In this document: in pieces, positions 1 through 10,811 of the stretch
How the letters are laid out: each line of letters begins with the position of its first letter
Position numbering within the stretch: the first letter of the stretch is position 1
DNA from: Saccharina japonica
Taxonomy: Eukaryota > Sar > Phaeophyceae > Laminariales > Laminariaceae
Direction: 5' to 3'
DNA: 64,000 nucleotides
Assembly (NCBI GenBank): GCA_008828725.1
Contig: MEHQ01000337.1
Location: 250,153 to 314,152 of the forward strand
Notes under the pieces: generated by a model
Database searches by the model: none
What the model was told of the DNA's origin: nothing
The model's input: only the letters and a program-made list of their open reading frames with translations
Translations under genes and position numbers: made by a program

Positions 1-28
1 ATGATAGCTCTTTTATGCCCCCCTCCAA

Positions 29-147
29 AAATCTCTGCCTGGTTGGTGAAAACCCAACGTACTCCGTCCCGGCATTGTAGGGATGCGAGGGTCTATGGTC
101 ATATGACTACGCCGTGCACGACATGAGTACACCCCCCCCCACACCTC
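29..147 (-). mobile_element. G-run family element (copy 1)
   Basis: On the minus strand this begins with a run of G, then GTACTCATG, then the family body (CGTAGTCATATGACCATAGA, ATCCCTACAATGCCGGGACG, TTTTCACCAACCAGGC). The same order recurs near 7.1, 13.1, 14.1-14.5, 17.9, 20.0, 29.4 and 37.4 kb. It is non-coding. The copy at 29406, with an A-tail and an 8-bp target duplication, suggests retroposition. Confidence 0.6.
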
Positions 148-684
148 CAAAAATCTGTTCCTGGGCGACTTACTACAGTAATGACTTTACATTAGTGTAG
201 ACCTCTCCTCAAGTGACCAACCTCGACAAAAGAAAGCGGTTCGCCTCTACGGTAGCATGCGTCGGGTTGCGTGGAGTATATTATAGTTATATTACTAGCG
301 GTACGCACGGCTCCGCCCGTGGCGCTAGTTTAGTTATATCTCGCAAAACGTTTGCGGTATATATCATACTATATAATTACTGGAGTGAGCAGCGGGCCCA
401 CGTTCTTTGTTGGTTATACTTGTCTGTTATTGTGAACAAGAGTGTGGATGGGGGTAGATGAGATTATTTAATTGACTACTTGAGCTAGTGTGGATTAATT
501 AAATTAGCGAAATAAGAGGGAAATAATTTACGATGTATATATCTAGGGCGTGGGGTTGTTCCTGGTGTCGTACTCTCCCGTGTTTTTTTATTGTCGAGCC
601 AGTCGTCGGCGGTGAGGAACATAACTGCTCAAGCGAGAAGAAGCCTCAGGTAGCAGTGGTTCACCCCAACCGTAACATGCGTCA
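148..684. other. no recognised gene
   Basis: Open frames of 77-82 codons occur here but have no recognisable domain, no splice context and no third-position bias. I see no repeat shared with the rest of the window. Confidence 0.5.
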
Positions 685-1104
685 AACATTGTATGCGCTG
701 TATGCGCTGTATGCGCTGTATGTTGTGTATGTGGTGTATGCGCTGTATGTGCTGTATGTGATGTAAGCGCTGTATGTGATGTATGTGATGTATGTGATGT
801 ATGCGCTGTATGTGATGTATGCGCTGTATGCGCTGTACGTGATGTATGTGCTTTATGTGTCGTACGTGATGATACCTGTGATGTATGTACTGTATGTGAT
901 GTATGCGATGCGTGTGATGTAATGTATGTGCTGTATGCGCTGTGTGTGATGTATGTGCTGTATGCGCTGTATGTGACGTATGTGCTGTATGTGTCGTATG
1001 TGCTGTATGTGTTGTATGTGCTGTATGTGTCGTATGTGCTGTATGTGTCGTGTGTGCTGTATGTGCTGCATGTGCTGCATGTGCTGTATGTTCTGTATGT
1101 GCTG
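685..1104. repeat. 9-bp minisatellite, TGTATGTGC type
   Basis: Roughly 45 head-to-tail copies of a 9-mer varying around CTGTATGTG and CTGTATGCG. The unit is a multiple of three, so all frames stay open on both strands and encode YVLYVLY- or HIQHIQH-like strings. These are repeat artefacts. The array resumes at 1427 after a transposon. Confidence 0.9.
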
Positions 1105-1380
1105 CACGCATGCTACGGTAGAGGTGCACCTGCATACAGGCCATTTTCTGAGAGTGGGTGGTCACTTGAGGCGCTCTAAATCTCACACAAAAACTGATTG
1201 TGGAAGAAAATAACAGTGCTACAGTACATACTACCCGATGGGCAATCCCATGGCCTAACGAGACAACGAAACATATCACAACAACAAAAAAATGGAATTC
1301 CGACGATTTACGGTTAAGGGGTCCCATCATTAAAAAAAACGCGCGAGCCAAAAAGGGCTACCTCTATCGTAGCACGCGTC
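1105..1380 (+). mobile_element. GACGC-family MITE inside the 9-bp minisatellite
   Basis: It starts CACGCATGCTACGGTAGAGG and ends CTCTATCGTAGCACGCGTC, inverted copies of each other. The interior follows the family order: GTGGTCACTTGAGG, then AAAACTGATT, then CCCGATGG..CAATCCCATGG, then GGTTAAGGGGTCCC. The TGTATGTGC repeat flanks it on both sides, so it probably landed in the array. The left edge has drifted and no clean 4-bp duplication remains. Confidence 0.8.
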
Positions 1381-1426
1381 ATTGTATTACTAAGTGCTTT
1401 TTGGGGATGGTATGCGTTTCATGTGG

Positions 1427-1640
1427 ATGCATGTGCTGTATGTGCTGTATGTGTTATTATGTGTGCTATGTCTGGGTCGTATGCGTTCTGTGTGATGGAT
1501 GTGTTGTACTACTGTGTGTTCCGCGTGCGTCGTATGTATGTTGTCGGGGTTGTGTGTGTGTTTTACGTGTCGTATGTGTTTAATGTGTGTTGTTTAAGCT
1601 GTAGTTGTGTGTGTTTTATGTGTTGTACGTGCTGTAAATA
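1427..1640. repeat. TGTATGTGC minisatellite, right part (degenerate)
   Basis: It resumes as ATGTGCTGTATGTGCTGTATG and decays into irregular TGTGTGTT and CGTATGT text. It is the other side of the array interrupted by the MITE at 1105-1380. Confidence 0.75.
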
Positions 1641-1986
1641 ACTGCAGAGCCGTGCTGCGGTCTAGTTGTTGTAGTTTCAAGCCTGAAATCTTCCTAGTTC
1701 GCTTCCTAACTCGCCGAGCGTTACCACTGCGAGGTACGTACTACGCTGTATCTCTCGGATCCGATGTTGCAGGTAGCACAACAATCCGTTAGCAAACTGG
1801 TAACTGTTAGATACCGGTAGCTACCCCATGGGATCGAGCGTCGGGGTTAGAGCTATATTTTCACTCATACTCGGTTGTGGGCATGGTATAGAGTGCCTCA
1901 TATGTCATTTAACCTTCAGAAAATCCACGTGCCGCCCCTACTACCGTACCACACACGTCTGATGACACCACTTCCGATCGAACTAA
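1641..1986. other. no recognised gene or repeat
   Basis: Mixed-composition DNA. I found no domain, no splice-supported exon and no match to a repeat family in this window. Confidence 0.4.
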
Positions 1987-2301
1987 CCACTGCCACAAAC
2001 GCCCCGCCTTTGTATCCTCTCTTGTCGCCACCGTCTACGTAATACGGATTTTGTGTCTACTCCGGCGATCGATGTAGACGCTCCAGAAGAATCAACGGGA
2101 TCGTCGAGGATCTCGAGAGGTGTCGAGGGGCCCGCGTACGTCTCAGGCCAGGGGAGAGAAGTGTCCGAGCGACGCTTCAAGGAGAAGTTTAAACAACTCT
2201 CCCCATACAGCCACGAAAACACACGCCTCGAAACCGCACGCTCTGCCAAAGAGGAGCATAATCCATCGGGGGAAGCGTACTGCTACCAGTATCCCGCATG
2301 A
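1987..2301 (+). CDS. possible coding segment, unknown protein (upstream frame)
   Basis: An open frame runs from just after TAA at 1984-1986 to TGA at 2299-2301. From about 2053 it has a codon texture typical of real coding DNA, with many purine-first codons (GAT GTA GAC GCT, GAA GAA) and no low-complexity repeat. The product is hydrophilic, with a charged stretch RRFKEKFKQLSPY. I recognise no domain. There is no AUG near the start, so this may be an internal exon. The next frame starts two bases after the stop, in the +1 frame, so the two may be one gene split by a frameshift or a small intron. Confidence 0.3.
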   Translation, partial: PLPQTPRLCILSCRHRLRNTDFVSTPAIDVDAPEESTGSSRISRGVEGPAYVSGQGREVSERRFKEKFKQLSPYSHENTRLETARSAKEEHNPSGEAYCYQYPA

Positions 2302-2302
2302 G

Positions 2303-2773
2303 ATGGGAGATAGCTCAACAGGCGTATCATATGTAGGGGTTTCCAGTGGTATGGGTAGCGTAAGTACCGCGGGAGCTGTTGTTAATGTCCCTCCAGATGA
2401 AAGCGTGGCTGCCGGCGGAACATATTCATACCACGTCGGTGATGGTGATTCCGATGAGGGTGTGGGTGGTCGCGTCGGTTCTGCTGCAGGCAACAGCTCC
2501 TTAGTGAATGACAAGGCGATGGGCGGTGGTGGTAGTCGGGAGACTGACCATCGTGATGACGTTCTTGACGAGCGTAATCGTGGGGGTTATTCCGACGACG
2601 CCCAGTCCGTACCAGAAGACTCCTCTTCTGGCATAGAGAGCGGGGACGAAGAGCGTTCGCCTGTTTTGAGAGATCGGAACATGTCGTCCAAATTGAGTGG
2701 TGACTCTTTCGAGAACAGCGTCGAGTCGTTTTCCAGTAGCGTGCTCGTCGAGACCGGACACGGAAGCGATTGA
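2303..2773 (+). CDS. possible coding segment, acidic Ser/Gly/Asp-rich protein
   Basis: An ATG at 2303 opens 156 codons to TGA at 2771-2773. The frame is also open upstream to about 2120. Codons are strongly purine-first (GAT, GGT, GAC, AGC) and the product is acidic and low complexity, with blocks such as DGDSDEGVGG, SSSGIESGDEE and SFENSVESFSSS. It resembles an intrinsically disordered region. No domain is recognisable and I assign no function. The antisense strand is also open here but has a poorer codon pattern. The gene start at the right edge (63655) has a similar disordered, acidic style. Confidence 0.4.
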   Translation: MGDSSTGVSYVGVSSGMGSVSTAGAVVNVPPDESVAAGGTYSYHVGDGDSDEGVGGRVGSAAGNSSLVNDKAMGGGGSRETDHRDDVLDERNRGGYSDDAQSVPEDSSSGIESGDEERSPVLRDRNMSSKLSGDSFENSVESFSSSVLVETGHGSD

Positions 2774-3174
2774 CTAAATAAGTGTTTTGGAACCAATCGA
2801 CGCATAGGATCCCGGAGGGACCACCGGAGGGACCACCGGAGGCACCTTCCGGGTGGGATTTTGGTGGCCGTCGGGTGCGCCAGACAGCAGTCGTAGGCAG
2901 CCAGAAACGACAAATAATGACGACTTTCCATGAACTCGGACTTGCGGGCCAGCGGCACAAAAACAAATCGTTTAACCGCTGAATATTTCGTTTCACGCGC
3001 GGGAGCCTAGAACGACGGCTATATCGTCGCCGAAAAAAACGGCTTTCGCCAAAGGTTTACTTGTCTCCTCTGGCGGGTCCACTGGCTTAGTAAGCTAACG
3101 TATCCGAAAAGCCTGGTTAAAAAAAAACAAAAGGATTACGCATCTGTCAACAACGTCTACCAACCGATTCGGTC
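2774..3174. other. short GGAGGGACC triplication, otherwise unassigned
   Basis: A 12-bp unit (CCGGAGGGACCA) is repeated about three times near 2812-2850. The remainder has no identified feature. Confidence 0.4.
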
Positions 3175-3800
3175 CTGACCAACTCCGTCCCTATCGATTA
3201 GTTGGACCGACACCCCTGCCTAGATCCATTGCGTCCTATATACCAATACAGCAGTATTTACCGACTCCGTCTGCGAGACGCGCACACGGCGATCCGATCG
3301 ATTCCATACCGACCGAATAAAGCCCCAACAGATTCGGTCCTGGTCGACTCCGTCCCGGCCGGTTCCATTAAATCCGATTTTAGTCCCTGCGAGACATGAA
3401 AGGGTCGACCCGACCTTTTCCACCCGGACTGAATACGTCCTAGTCGGTACGGTAATTGTAGAATATGTCCCCGATCGGTTCAGTCCAATCCGATTGAGAC
3501 TGCAAGCAGCCACAAAAGAGGGGGGATGCGGCCGATCTCATCACGGTTGAATACATACCGACCGAATATTTTTTATGTCGTGATCGACTAAGTTCGGGGC
3601 GGTTGCATCCCATCCCATTCAGCCGGGGCGAGCCAAGAATTCGGCAACCCGATAGGTTCCACCTCGCTCGGCTGCACCTATCGACCGACAAACACTGTCC
3701 TCGTGGACTTCGCTTCGACCGATTCCAGCCGAAACTCCGAAACGCTTACACCCACCAAATCGATTGCGTCCTAACCGAGTCGGTCCTGATCGATTGTCAT
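3175..3800. repeat. degenerate tandem repeat, GATTCGGTCCTG type
   Basis: Units resembling CGATTCGGTCCTGRTCGACT and CGTCC recur with heavy divergence across about 600 bp, including GACCGAATA and CCGATTCCA variants. It is an old array; the period is about 20-25 bp but irregular. Confidence 0.5.
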
Positions 3801-3805
3801 GAACC

Positions 3806-4063
3806 GACGTATGCTACGTTAGAGGTGCATTATTTGCTTCTAATAGCGGTCTCTTGAGGCGCTCTATTATACTTCAACCGAAAACATTTTTTTGGACGAA
3901 AACAAAAGTGTTACCCGGATTAACAATTCCGTGGCCTTAAGTATAAAACGAAAAATAGTGCGACACAAAAACCAAATCCCGACGATTTTGGGTGAAGGGT
4001 CCCCGTCATTTCGAAGGGATTTCAACCAAAATGTGCTATACCTCTATTATCGTAGCCCGCGTC
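3806..4063 (+). mobile_element. GACGC-family MITE
   Basis: The ends are GACGTATGCTACGTTAGAGG and CTCTATTATCGTAGCCCGCGTC. The flanks read AACC on the left and AACT on the right, a 4-bp duplication with one mismatch. The interior keeps the family order, including GGTGAAGGGTCCCCGTCATT. Confidence 0.8.
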
Positions 4064-4348
4064 AACTGGTTTCCTCTCGACAACGGAGAAAGTGTATACG
4101 TCGAGCGAACCATCTATGGACAAAACATCTCCAGAATGAGATATTTCCAAACGTTGTACCATTTTCGTGGTGTGTGTGTTTGATGCCCCGCACATTTTCG
4201 TGGAGTGTGCCCGCCTCCATTTTGGGCGAAATCGGCTCGGGGGTCCATGCGCCTGACGGGGGTATACGGGGGTGGGTGTGTTTTCTTGCGTGTTGTTATG
4301 ACGTACCGCTAAGTATGAGCGAGGGACACACATACTATACAGATCCAG

Positions 4349-4686
4349 TGCTACGATAGAGATAGCAGTTTTCGACTGACGTGTCTTTTCTGAATGATCG
4401 GGTCCCTTAACCCATTTAGAACTGAAAAAAAAATGTCCCACACTAATTCCAAGTAGAGTTTGTCCCCAAATTCGTCGGACCAGTTCTTAAGGGGTTAACC
4501 CCAAAATCGTCCGACTTCCATTCTTATGTGGCGATATTTTTCATGGTATAGTTAGGCCACAGTAGTATTGGTCATCGGGTAGCCCTTTCATTTTCCTCCG
4601 AAAAACATTTTTCGCCGAGGGTATGGAGCTCGTCAAGTGAACCACCCTCAGAAACATTATGGTGCACCTCTATCGTAGCCTGCGTC
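4349..4686 (-). mobile_element. GACGC-family MITE carrying a TTAA element
   Basis: A minus-orientation copy from GTGCTACGATAGAG to CTCTATCGTAGCCTGCGTC. Its conserved motif GGGTCCC-TTAA-CCCCAAAATCG is split at TTAA by the element at 4411-4494. Intact copies elsewhere read CTCCTTAACCCAAATTCGTC without a break, so they serve as empty sites. Confidence 0.8.
4411..4494. mobile_element. TTAA-flanked mini-element (piggyBac-like MITE)
   Basis: An 84-bp element starting CCCATTTAGAACTG and ending CCAGTTCTTAAGGGG, flanked by TTAA at 4407-4410 and 4495-4498. TTAA duplications with CCC/GGG termini are typical of piggyBac-superfamily elements. It carries no coding sequence. Confidence 0.8.
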
Positions 4687-4789
4687 ATTTTTTTGAAGTC
4701 ACCATTGGCGCCCTTCGTCTAACGCCTGACCAATCCCTCTGCGCGAGCAAAAACGTATGGGCTACATGACAAGGGTCAAAACCCTACCC

Positions 4790-4940
4790 TCAGGTTGGGT
4801 CAAGAAGGTTTCGAAGTATCATGGGTCGGGTCGGGCCGGAAGGTTTTCAAACTCTCACGGATCGGGTCAGGTTTACCCTTCCTTGACCTGATCCGACCTG
4901 GCACGCGAGGTTTGGCCCGACTCGCGAACAACCCTGTGAA
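4790..4940. repeat. GGGTCGGG-type dispersed repeat
   Basis: GGGTCGGGTCGGGCCGG, then ACTCACGGATCGGGTCAGG, then GAGGTTTGGCCCGACTCG. Related blocks occur at about 8555-8755 and 60180-60345 with the same order (CTCACGG, GGGTC, GACCCGAACTGATCC, GCGAGGTTTGACCCGACTCG), so this is a dispersed repeat rather than a local simple sequence. Confidence 0.55.
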
Positions 4941-5757
4941 AAAAAGCTACGAGTTTTAACAACACGGGGGGATGTCAAGCATGTCAACGAGCTTAGGCAG
5001 CCACAGCCAAGAGTTGGAGGAGCTTACGACGGTGGACCGCTGACAGCCGAGCACACCGGCCAGCAAGCGACCAGCAGGTCAACTGGTCCACCCTCTTGGT
5101 GACAAACTTAACGCCTTTAGGCAACAAGGGTGGCATGCTCTTGCTGTTAGGGCCGGTCTCGTGAAGTCTGCTACAAGGCCTCGGAGTAAACAAATGATTG
5201 GAGTCCTTTGGCCTCACGAAGCCTCGAGAGAGAGACCACAACGAGTGTATATATATATATATCTGTTCTTGTCACCAACCGTCTATGGAGGCGTGTTACT
5301 ATAGGGGTGGCACTTGTTGGGTGGATTTTTTTATTAGTGATCGGGCTCCTTATAACCCAAATTCGCCAGATTTTCATTTTATCGCGTAGCGATACTTTCC
5401 AGTTGTACTTAGAGTAGGCCGTGGGGTTGTTCAACTCGGGTACATACATATCATAGCACGTTCAGGTTCCTCCACAACTTTTTTTTGTTGTTGCTGTGAG
5501 GCATGTTGAGCTCCCACACCACAATCAAGTGATACGCCTCATGAAAAAAAAAAAAGGGTGCACCTCCTCTATCGTACGACTCGCCCTATTTGTGCAGGAG
5601 GGCCCGGCACGAATTTTTGTGCAGGATGCGGGTCTTATTGGTCGAAGCTGGCTTTTCGGCCGCCCGGACGTTTTTTTTTTGGAGGGAAAACGCCTCCAAA
5701 CACACACGGCAGAGCCGCGTGACTGCCCCTGCCGACCTCGAGCCCTTCAAAGGGCAG
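4941..5757. other. no recognised gene
   Basis: A short AT run occurs near 5245. No domain, exon or clear mobile element was found. Confidence 0.4.
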
Positions 5758-5783
5758 GAGTTAGGGTTAGGGTTAGGGTTAGC
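5758..5783. repeat. interstitial TTAGGG tract
   Basis: About four tandem copies of TTAGGG followed by TTAGCG. It matches the common eukaryotic telomere unit but is short and internal. Confidence 0.7.
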
Positions 5784-6007
5784 GTAAGGTCAGGGGTCGG
5801 GTTGGTTTCGGCAGACGTGTAAAGTTGAAATTGACCACACAACGTCCTGCATAAAGGTGTATGCCGGGCCCTCTTGCACATAGGGCGCGCCCTTTCGTAG
5901 CATGCCTCTACGATTAGGGTGAGCGCCCAGGAGTGCAGCATGTTGCACCGCGCTGCCGTACGCCTCCTTGCATTGGAACCCGGGACACCAGCTTGTATCC
6001 CCCAACC

Positions 6008-6294
6008 GACGCATGCTACGGTGGTAGAGGTGCACCTGCATACAGGCCATTTTTCTGAGGGTGGTCACTTGAGGAGTTTTATGCCTCTATACCTGCAGTA
6101 GTCTAAACACTGATTTACGAGGAAACTAAAAGTGCTACCCGATGGACGAATCATACGGCCTACGTAAGTATAAAATGAAAAACGCCGCAACACAAAAAGT
6201 AAACTCCGAAGATTTTGGGTTGAAGAGCCCCGTCGTTCAGAAAGCGTTCCAGCCGAAAAAAAAGGTACAGTACCTCTACCGTACCACGCGCGTC
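6008..6294 (+). mobile_element. GACGC-family MITE with 4-bp TSD AACC
   Basis: Ends GACGCATGCTACGGTGGTAG and CTCTACCGTACCACGCGCGTC. Directly flanking 4-mers are AACC (6004-6007) and AACC (6295-6298). All family landmarks are present inside. Confidence 0.9.
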
Positions 6295-7055
6295 AACCAC
6301 GCAAGTGGGCGTTTGGCCGTTGCTGCAATCTTTTTTTTTACCGTCATTTTTTTTTCGTCGATTTCTTTTCCTCTCAAATCCAAAGAGGGGTTAAGACCTC
6401 GAAACACAGCGACCAAAACACGATTATACCTCTGCTGTTACCATCCGCGTCCGACTAGCGTGACCGCCCGGCAGTACAGGTGGGAAGGAGCATGCATGCT
6501 GCACCCATGCCGTGTGCAACTCCTTGCATTATCACCGGGGACACCAGCTTTTACCCCCCCACTCCCCGTCCAAAACCACGCAATGGCCGTTTCTGTAACC
6601 GTCAATTTTGTTTTCGTGAAAGGTTTCCCCTTTCAAGTCTCTCAAGCAGGCTACCTACCCCGCGCGAAAAGAGGTCCATCGTTCATTGACGAGCTAACCG
6701 GGTACACACACAACGGATGCCAACATTCTTCCTTTCTGGCGACGCACAGTGCCAGTGTTTTCCTACCATTTCCCCTCCCTCGTCCTTTCCACTACCTACG
6801 GCTATGCCCACCCAAACGTCAAGTCATACACCCGGGGAAAAAAATATCCCCGACCCCCCCCTCCCGCACGAAAAAGGCTATTATTTTCCTACCCCGAACT
6901 AAAAAGAGTAAAGTCATACACCCCAAAAAAAGAACAACAACAATAAACTACCCGCTCGCCCGAAAAACAAAATAACGCCTACTACGCCAAATTGAAGACG
7001 GATATACCTTAATCTGGACGGATTACACACTACAGCTCCATGGTGTGGACCCATG
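6295..7055. other. no recognised gene
   Basis: A 277-codon plus-strand frame begins inside the preceding MITE and runs through poly-T and proline- and lysine-coding low-complexity sequence. It has no domain and I regard it as chance. Its second half is C-rich. Confidence 0.5.
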
Positions 7056-7109
7056 TCGCCACTGTACATGTCAAATATGCCCCCCCCCCCCCCCCTTCCC
7101 CCCCTCTCA

Positions 7110-7225
7110 CGGCGCCCCGCCTGGTTAATGGAAACCCAACGTGTCCCGTCCTGGCCTTGTAGGGAGCTGAGGGTCAATGGCCATACGACTACTGCCATGC
7201 ATGGCATGCGGCTATTGAGTACACA
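7110..7225 (-). mobile_element. G-run family element
   Basis: Minus-strand order is GTACTCAATAGCC, ATGCATGGCAGTAGTCGTATG, then GGACGGGACACG and AACCAGGCGGGG. The adjacent C run at 7079-7095 is a second homopolymer. Confidence 0.55.
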
Positions 7226-7654
7226 CCCCCGGCCTCCTCCCCTCCACCGTCACACCTCCTTGAGCAGCGGCATGCTTGTCCTTGGTACAGGGCGGAGATG
7301 CCACCATTGACTGGGGGGGGGGGGGTCCAAAGCGAGTCTCGGAGTACGCCAGAGGAGGAGAAATGCAAATAGAAAAGGCTATGAGTATCGTACATGGCGG
7401 CAACCAATGCGACTGAGGATCCTGTCTGTCGAACTACACACGCTTAGACGAGAGGACGAACTACTTTTGACACAGTTCGTCCAGCATCCAGGGGTAGAGT
7501 AGTTCCCAGGACGCCGCACGCGGTTCCCCTCTGACTGAATCGCGCCCTAGACCATGCGGTGTGTACTATAAACATTGAAGACAAGCCAAGGTACAAACCC
7601 CATGCTACAGGACTTGTTAAGCAGGGGAGCATACTCTGGGGTATTCAGGCACTA

Positions 7655-8200
7655 AACCCGACTGTTGAGTGCATACCCGGGTATGGTTTAGTGCATACCC
7701 GGGTATGGTTTGGTCATACTCGGGTATGTTTAGTTCACACTGGGGGCGCGCTTAACCCATACCCGAGTATCCTTCGTTCATACTCGGGTATATGTATTCC
7801 GGTACGCCCAGAGTATACGGTATACAACTCTGGACGAGAATATAACGATCGTTTGAACATTAATATCAAGATCAAACGGTCCTTACATTCCGTCCGGAGT
7901 GTGAATACCCTCCTACTAAAAGAGCCCTAAAAATCAAGCGGCATGAACTTTGAAACATTTAGACCAGCCACCCACTACAAACTATTCGGCGTGAAATTGA
8001 AACGCTCAAGGCGACCAACGGGTACAAACCATTCGACATGCGCCTAAAACATTCGAAAGACGAGCCACGGGTACAAACCATTGGAGGGCGAGCCGGGAGT
8101 ATACAAACCAGTCGGCATGCCCTGAAACATAAAAAAAAAACGAGGGCCACGGGTATACAGACCATTCGGCATGCGTTAAACATTTAAAAGACGAGAGAGC
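7655..8200. repeat. two adjacent degenerate tandem arrays
   Basis: 7655-7795 holds about six units of GTTTAGTGCATACCCGGGTAT type. 7955-8200 holds about four units of roughly 62 bp containing ACGGGTACAAACCATTCGG, CATGC and AACATTCAAAAGACGAG. Neither is coding. Confidence 0.65.
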
Positions 8201-9104
8201 GGAATTAGCCCCGTTCATGCCGTGCCCGAATCCCCGTTGCTACAAAAAAAAGCCAGGCACACTAGCAACTCCCTCCCTCCCGCCGCGGCTCGTATAGTAC
8301 ACGATGCTATACCGACTAAGAAAATGGACGCTAAGAAATCCAGGCTGGCGTCCACAGGAAATTATTGAGAAATTCGGGAGCCGTAATACTAAAGTTGGTG
8401 TAGAGCGTAACCAATTACTGAAACAGGAAATCCAGCCCGGGCCAATGGACCAGATTTCCTGTATCATCGTACTGCAGGTCTCCACCGGTGTGCAAAGAAG
8501 GGTATATCAACTCTGAAAATACCTGAGGTAATTACCGGGGCTCTTCATGGGTCATGAACAACCCCGCGGATCGGGTGAGGAAGATTTTAAAACCTCACGG
8601 GTCCGATTGGGTCACCCTTACCCTTACCCGACCCGAACTGATCCGCGACCGGACCCGACCCGACCCGACCCGACCCGATACCCTACCCTACCCTACCCGA
8701 GCCGAGCCGAGCCGCGACCCGACCCGCGAGGTTTGACCCGACTCGTGAACAGCGCCGATATTTACCCAGGTAGGACCATAACCAAATCGGGTACTCTGGT
8801 AACCCAGATCATACCACTCTAGAAGGAAATGTAAGGGTCGCTAGGTATTGATGAGTATCATATAGGCCGACGTTGCTTGTATTCACGTCCATAGAGAAGT
8901 ACATCTATACCCTAACCAGACTGCATATACCAAGTACCAACCGAAGAAGAGGAAATAAGCTCTCTCAAGACTTGAGACGGACGACCAGAATCACGACAGA
9001 AAAATCTCGGAAAAAGCGCACACTGCGACACAACGACGCCGTGGTACTTTCGTGTATAAGGAGAGAGACAGACAGAAGAGATACAGAAAACACAAAATAA
9101 GGGA
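8201..9104. other. repeat fragments, no gene
   Basis: 8300-8465 resembles a worn copy of the CAGGRCACC TA-flanked family (GAAATTCGGGAGCCG, CCAGATTTCCTGTA). 8555-8755 is a GGGTCGGG-type block with CGACCCGACC and TACCCTACCC runs. The rest is unassigned. Confidence 0.45.
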
Positions 9105-9180
9105 GGGGGGGGCGTACTCATTTGTTGCTTGCCTTAGTCATTTGACCATTGACCATGCATCCCTTCCGAGACGGGGGGGG
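9105..9180 (+). mobile_element. G-run family element, TTTGTTGCTTGCC subtype
   Basis: A G run, then CGTACTCATTTGTTGCTTGC, then ATTTGACCATTGACCATGCA, then CCTTCCGAGACGG. AACACAAAATAAGG occurs on both sides, which could be a long target duplication or part of the local ACAAAATAA microrepeat. Confidence 0.5.
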
Positions 9181-9424
9181 AGAAGAAACACAAAATAAGG
9201 AAAACAAAAAATAAACACAAAATAAACACAAAATAAGGGGGAGGGCAACAAACAAAAGGGAAAGAAAAAAAAACAGATACAGATGGAGAAAGAGGGCGGG
9301 GCAGGGAGAAGTGGCAAAAGAGACAACCTTGCTTATTTTCAGTCTCGCCCCTGAGATACAGAAAACCCGAAACAAGGAAACAAAACGGGGAGAGAGAAGA
9401 GCCAGGCAGGGAGTGCCACTATTA

Positions 9425-10730
9425 ATAGAGCGAGGCGCTTGCTCCGAGCATTCTCCAGACTTGCTCCAAGCCTTCTCCAAGCTTGCTCCGAGCGTGTTTC
9501 ACCCTTATCCACGCTTGCTCAGAGCAAGGAACAAGGCAAGCGGGAACGATCAAAGAACGAGGCTCCAGACAATCACCAACAGTGCTGCAAGCTTGCTCAA
9601 AGCTTTTCTCAAAGCTTGCTCAAAGCTTGCTCAAAGCTTGCTCAAAGCTTGCTCAACGCTTGCTCAAAGCTTGCTCAAAGCTTGCTCAAAGCTTGCTCAA
9701 AGCTTGCTCAACGCTTGCTCAAAGCTTGCTCAAAGCTTGCCGAAAGTATTTCTCAAGCTTGCGCCAAGCTTCCTCGAAGCTTGCTCCGAGCTTGCGTCAC
9801 GCTCATCGACGCTTGCTCCAGAGCAAATAAATGAGAACACGTGGGAAGGACCAAAGACCATCGAGGCTTCGAAATCGCTCCAAGCTTGCTTCAAGCTCAC
9901 GCTCGCTCGACAGTCGAAAACCGCTCGCCCCACGCTATAGCAAATATACTTGCACCACGCGCGTTTCAAACGTTTTGCTTCACGCTGGCTGCACGCCCAG
10001 CATGCTTACTTCCACACCGTGCTTCACGCTGGCTCCGCGCCCAGCATGCATATTTTCACACCTTGCTCCACGCTTGCTCCGAACTCGCGCCAAGCTCGCC
10101 CCGAGCTGGCTCCAAGATTAGTTCACTCTTGCATGAATCTCACACCACGCTTGATTCGAGTTTGACTTGTGCTCCATGCTCGGCTTGCGTCGCGCTTGCC
10201 TTACGTGTGCCTCCCCGCCCGTGCCTCGCTCTGTCCTTGCGCTTCCCGGGCGCCACGCTTGCCCCCCGCTTGCCTTACGCTTGGCTCACGCTTGGCTCAC
10301 GCATGCGGCACGCTTGCCTTTCTTCGCGTTTGCGGCTTGCTGCTGGCATGCTCCACACATGCTTCACGCGCGATCCCTCTGACACAGCGGAAGCAGGGAG
10401 CACAACCACACAGAAAACATTTCGCCACCATCACGCCCTCTGAACGAGCGAGGCAGGAGAGAACCAGCGCAGTGAGCGACACGCTGTCGCCGCAGTGCTC
10501 GCTGCGCCGACGGGTGTTGCCTCACAAGAAGAAGAAGAAGAAAAAAAACGCAAGGCTGAAAGTACCGGCACGGTGACACGGCTACTACCTCAACGCACCA
10601 CGTCTGCCGCACGCTTCCTCCACGCGTTTGCTTGCTCCAAGCTGGCTCCACCCCCCATCCCTCTCCGAACCACGGTTCGCTTCACGCCCCACGCTTGCTC
10701 CGCGCATTTTTTTTCTCCACGCTTCCGGTA
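9425..10730. repeat. AGCTTGCTCA decamer satellite
   Basis: A near-perfect 10-bp head-to-tail array (AGCTTGCTCA) at about 9585-9735 grades on both sides into GCTTGCTCCA and ACGCTTGCC variants. Ten is not a multiple of three, so several overlapping frames stay open (QSLLKACSKLA-like). These are artefacts. The array ends about 80 bp beyond the stop codon of the Rab gene. Confidence 0.85.
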
Positions 10731-10811
10731 CGTACGCTTGCTCCAAAGCCCGCCCCGGGCCTTAATCCCTCTCCCCGAGTACAGATAACAAAACGCCAAC
10801 CCAAGTCTCTA

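Noticed and set aside
629..1351. 240-codon minus-strand frame (HTAHTTHTAH)
   Set aside because: It is produced by the 9-bp minisatellite, whose period is a multiple of three, and extends into a MITE.
5758..5783. TTAGGG tract as a chromosome end
   Set aside because: Only about four units, flanked by ordinary unique and repeat DNA on both sides, so it is at most an interstitial telomere-like tract.
6142..6975. 277-codon plus-strand frame
   Set aside because: It starts inside a GACGC-family MITE and continues through homopolymer-rich DNA. No domain, and the neighbouring frames are open as well.
9311..10443. Several 100-200-codon frames with LLKACSKLAQS repeats
   Set aside because: All three frames of the 10-bp satellite are open. 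This is periodicity, not a repeat protein.
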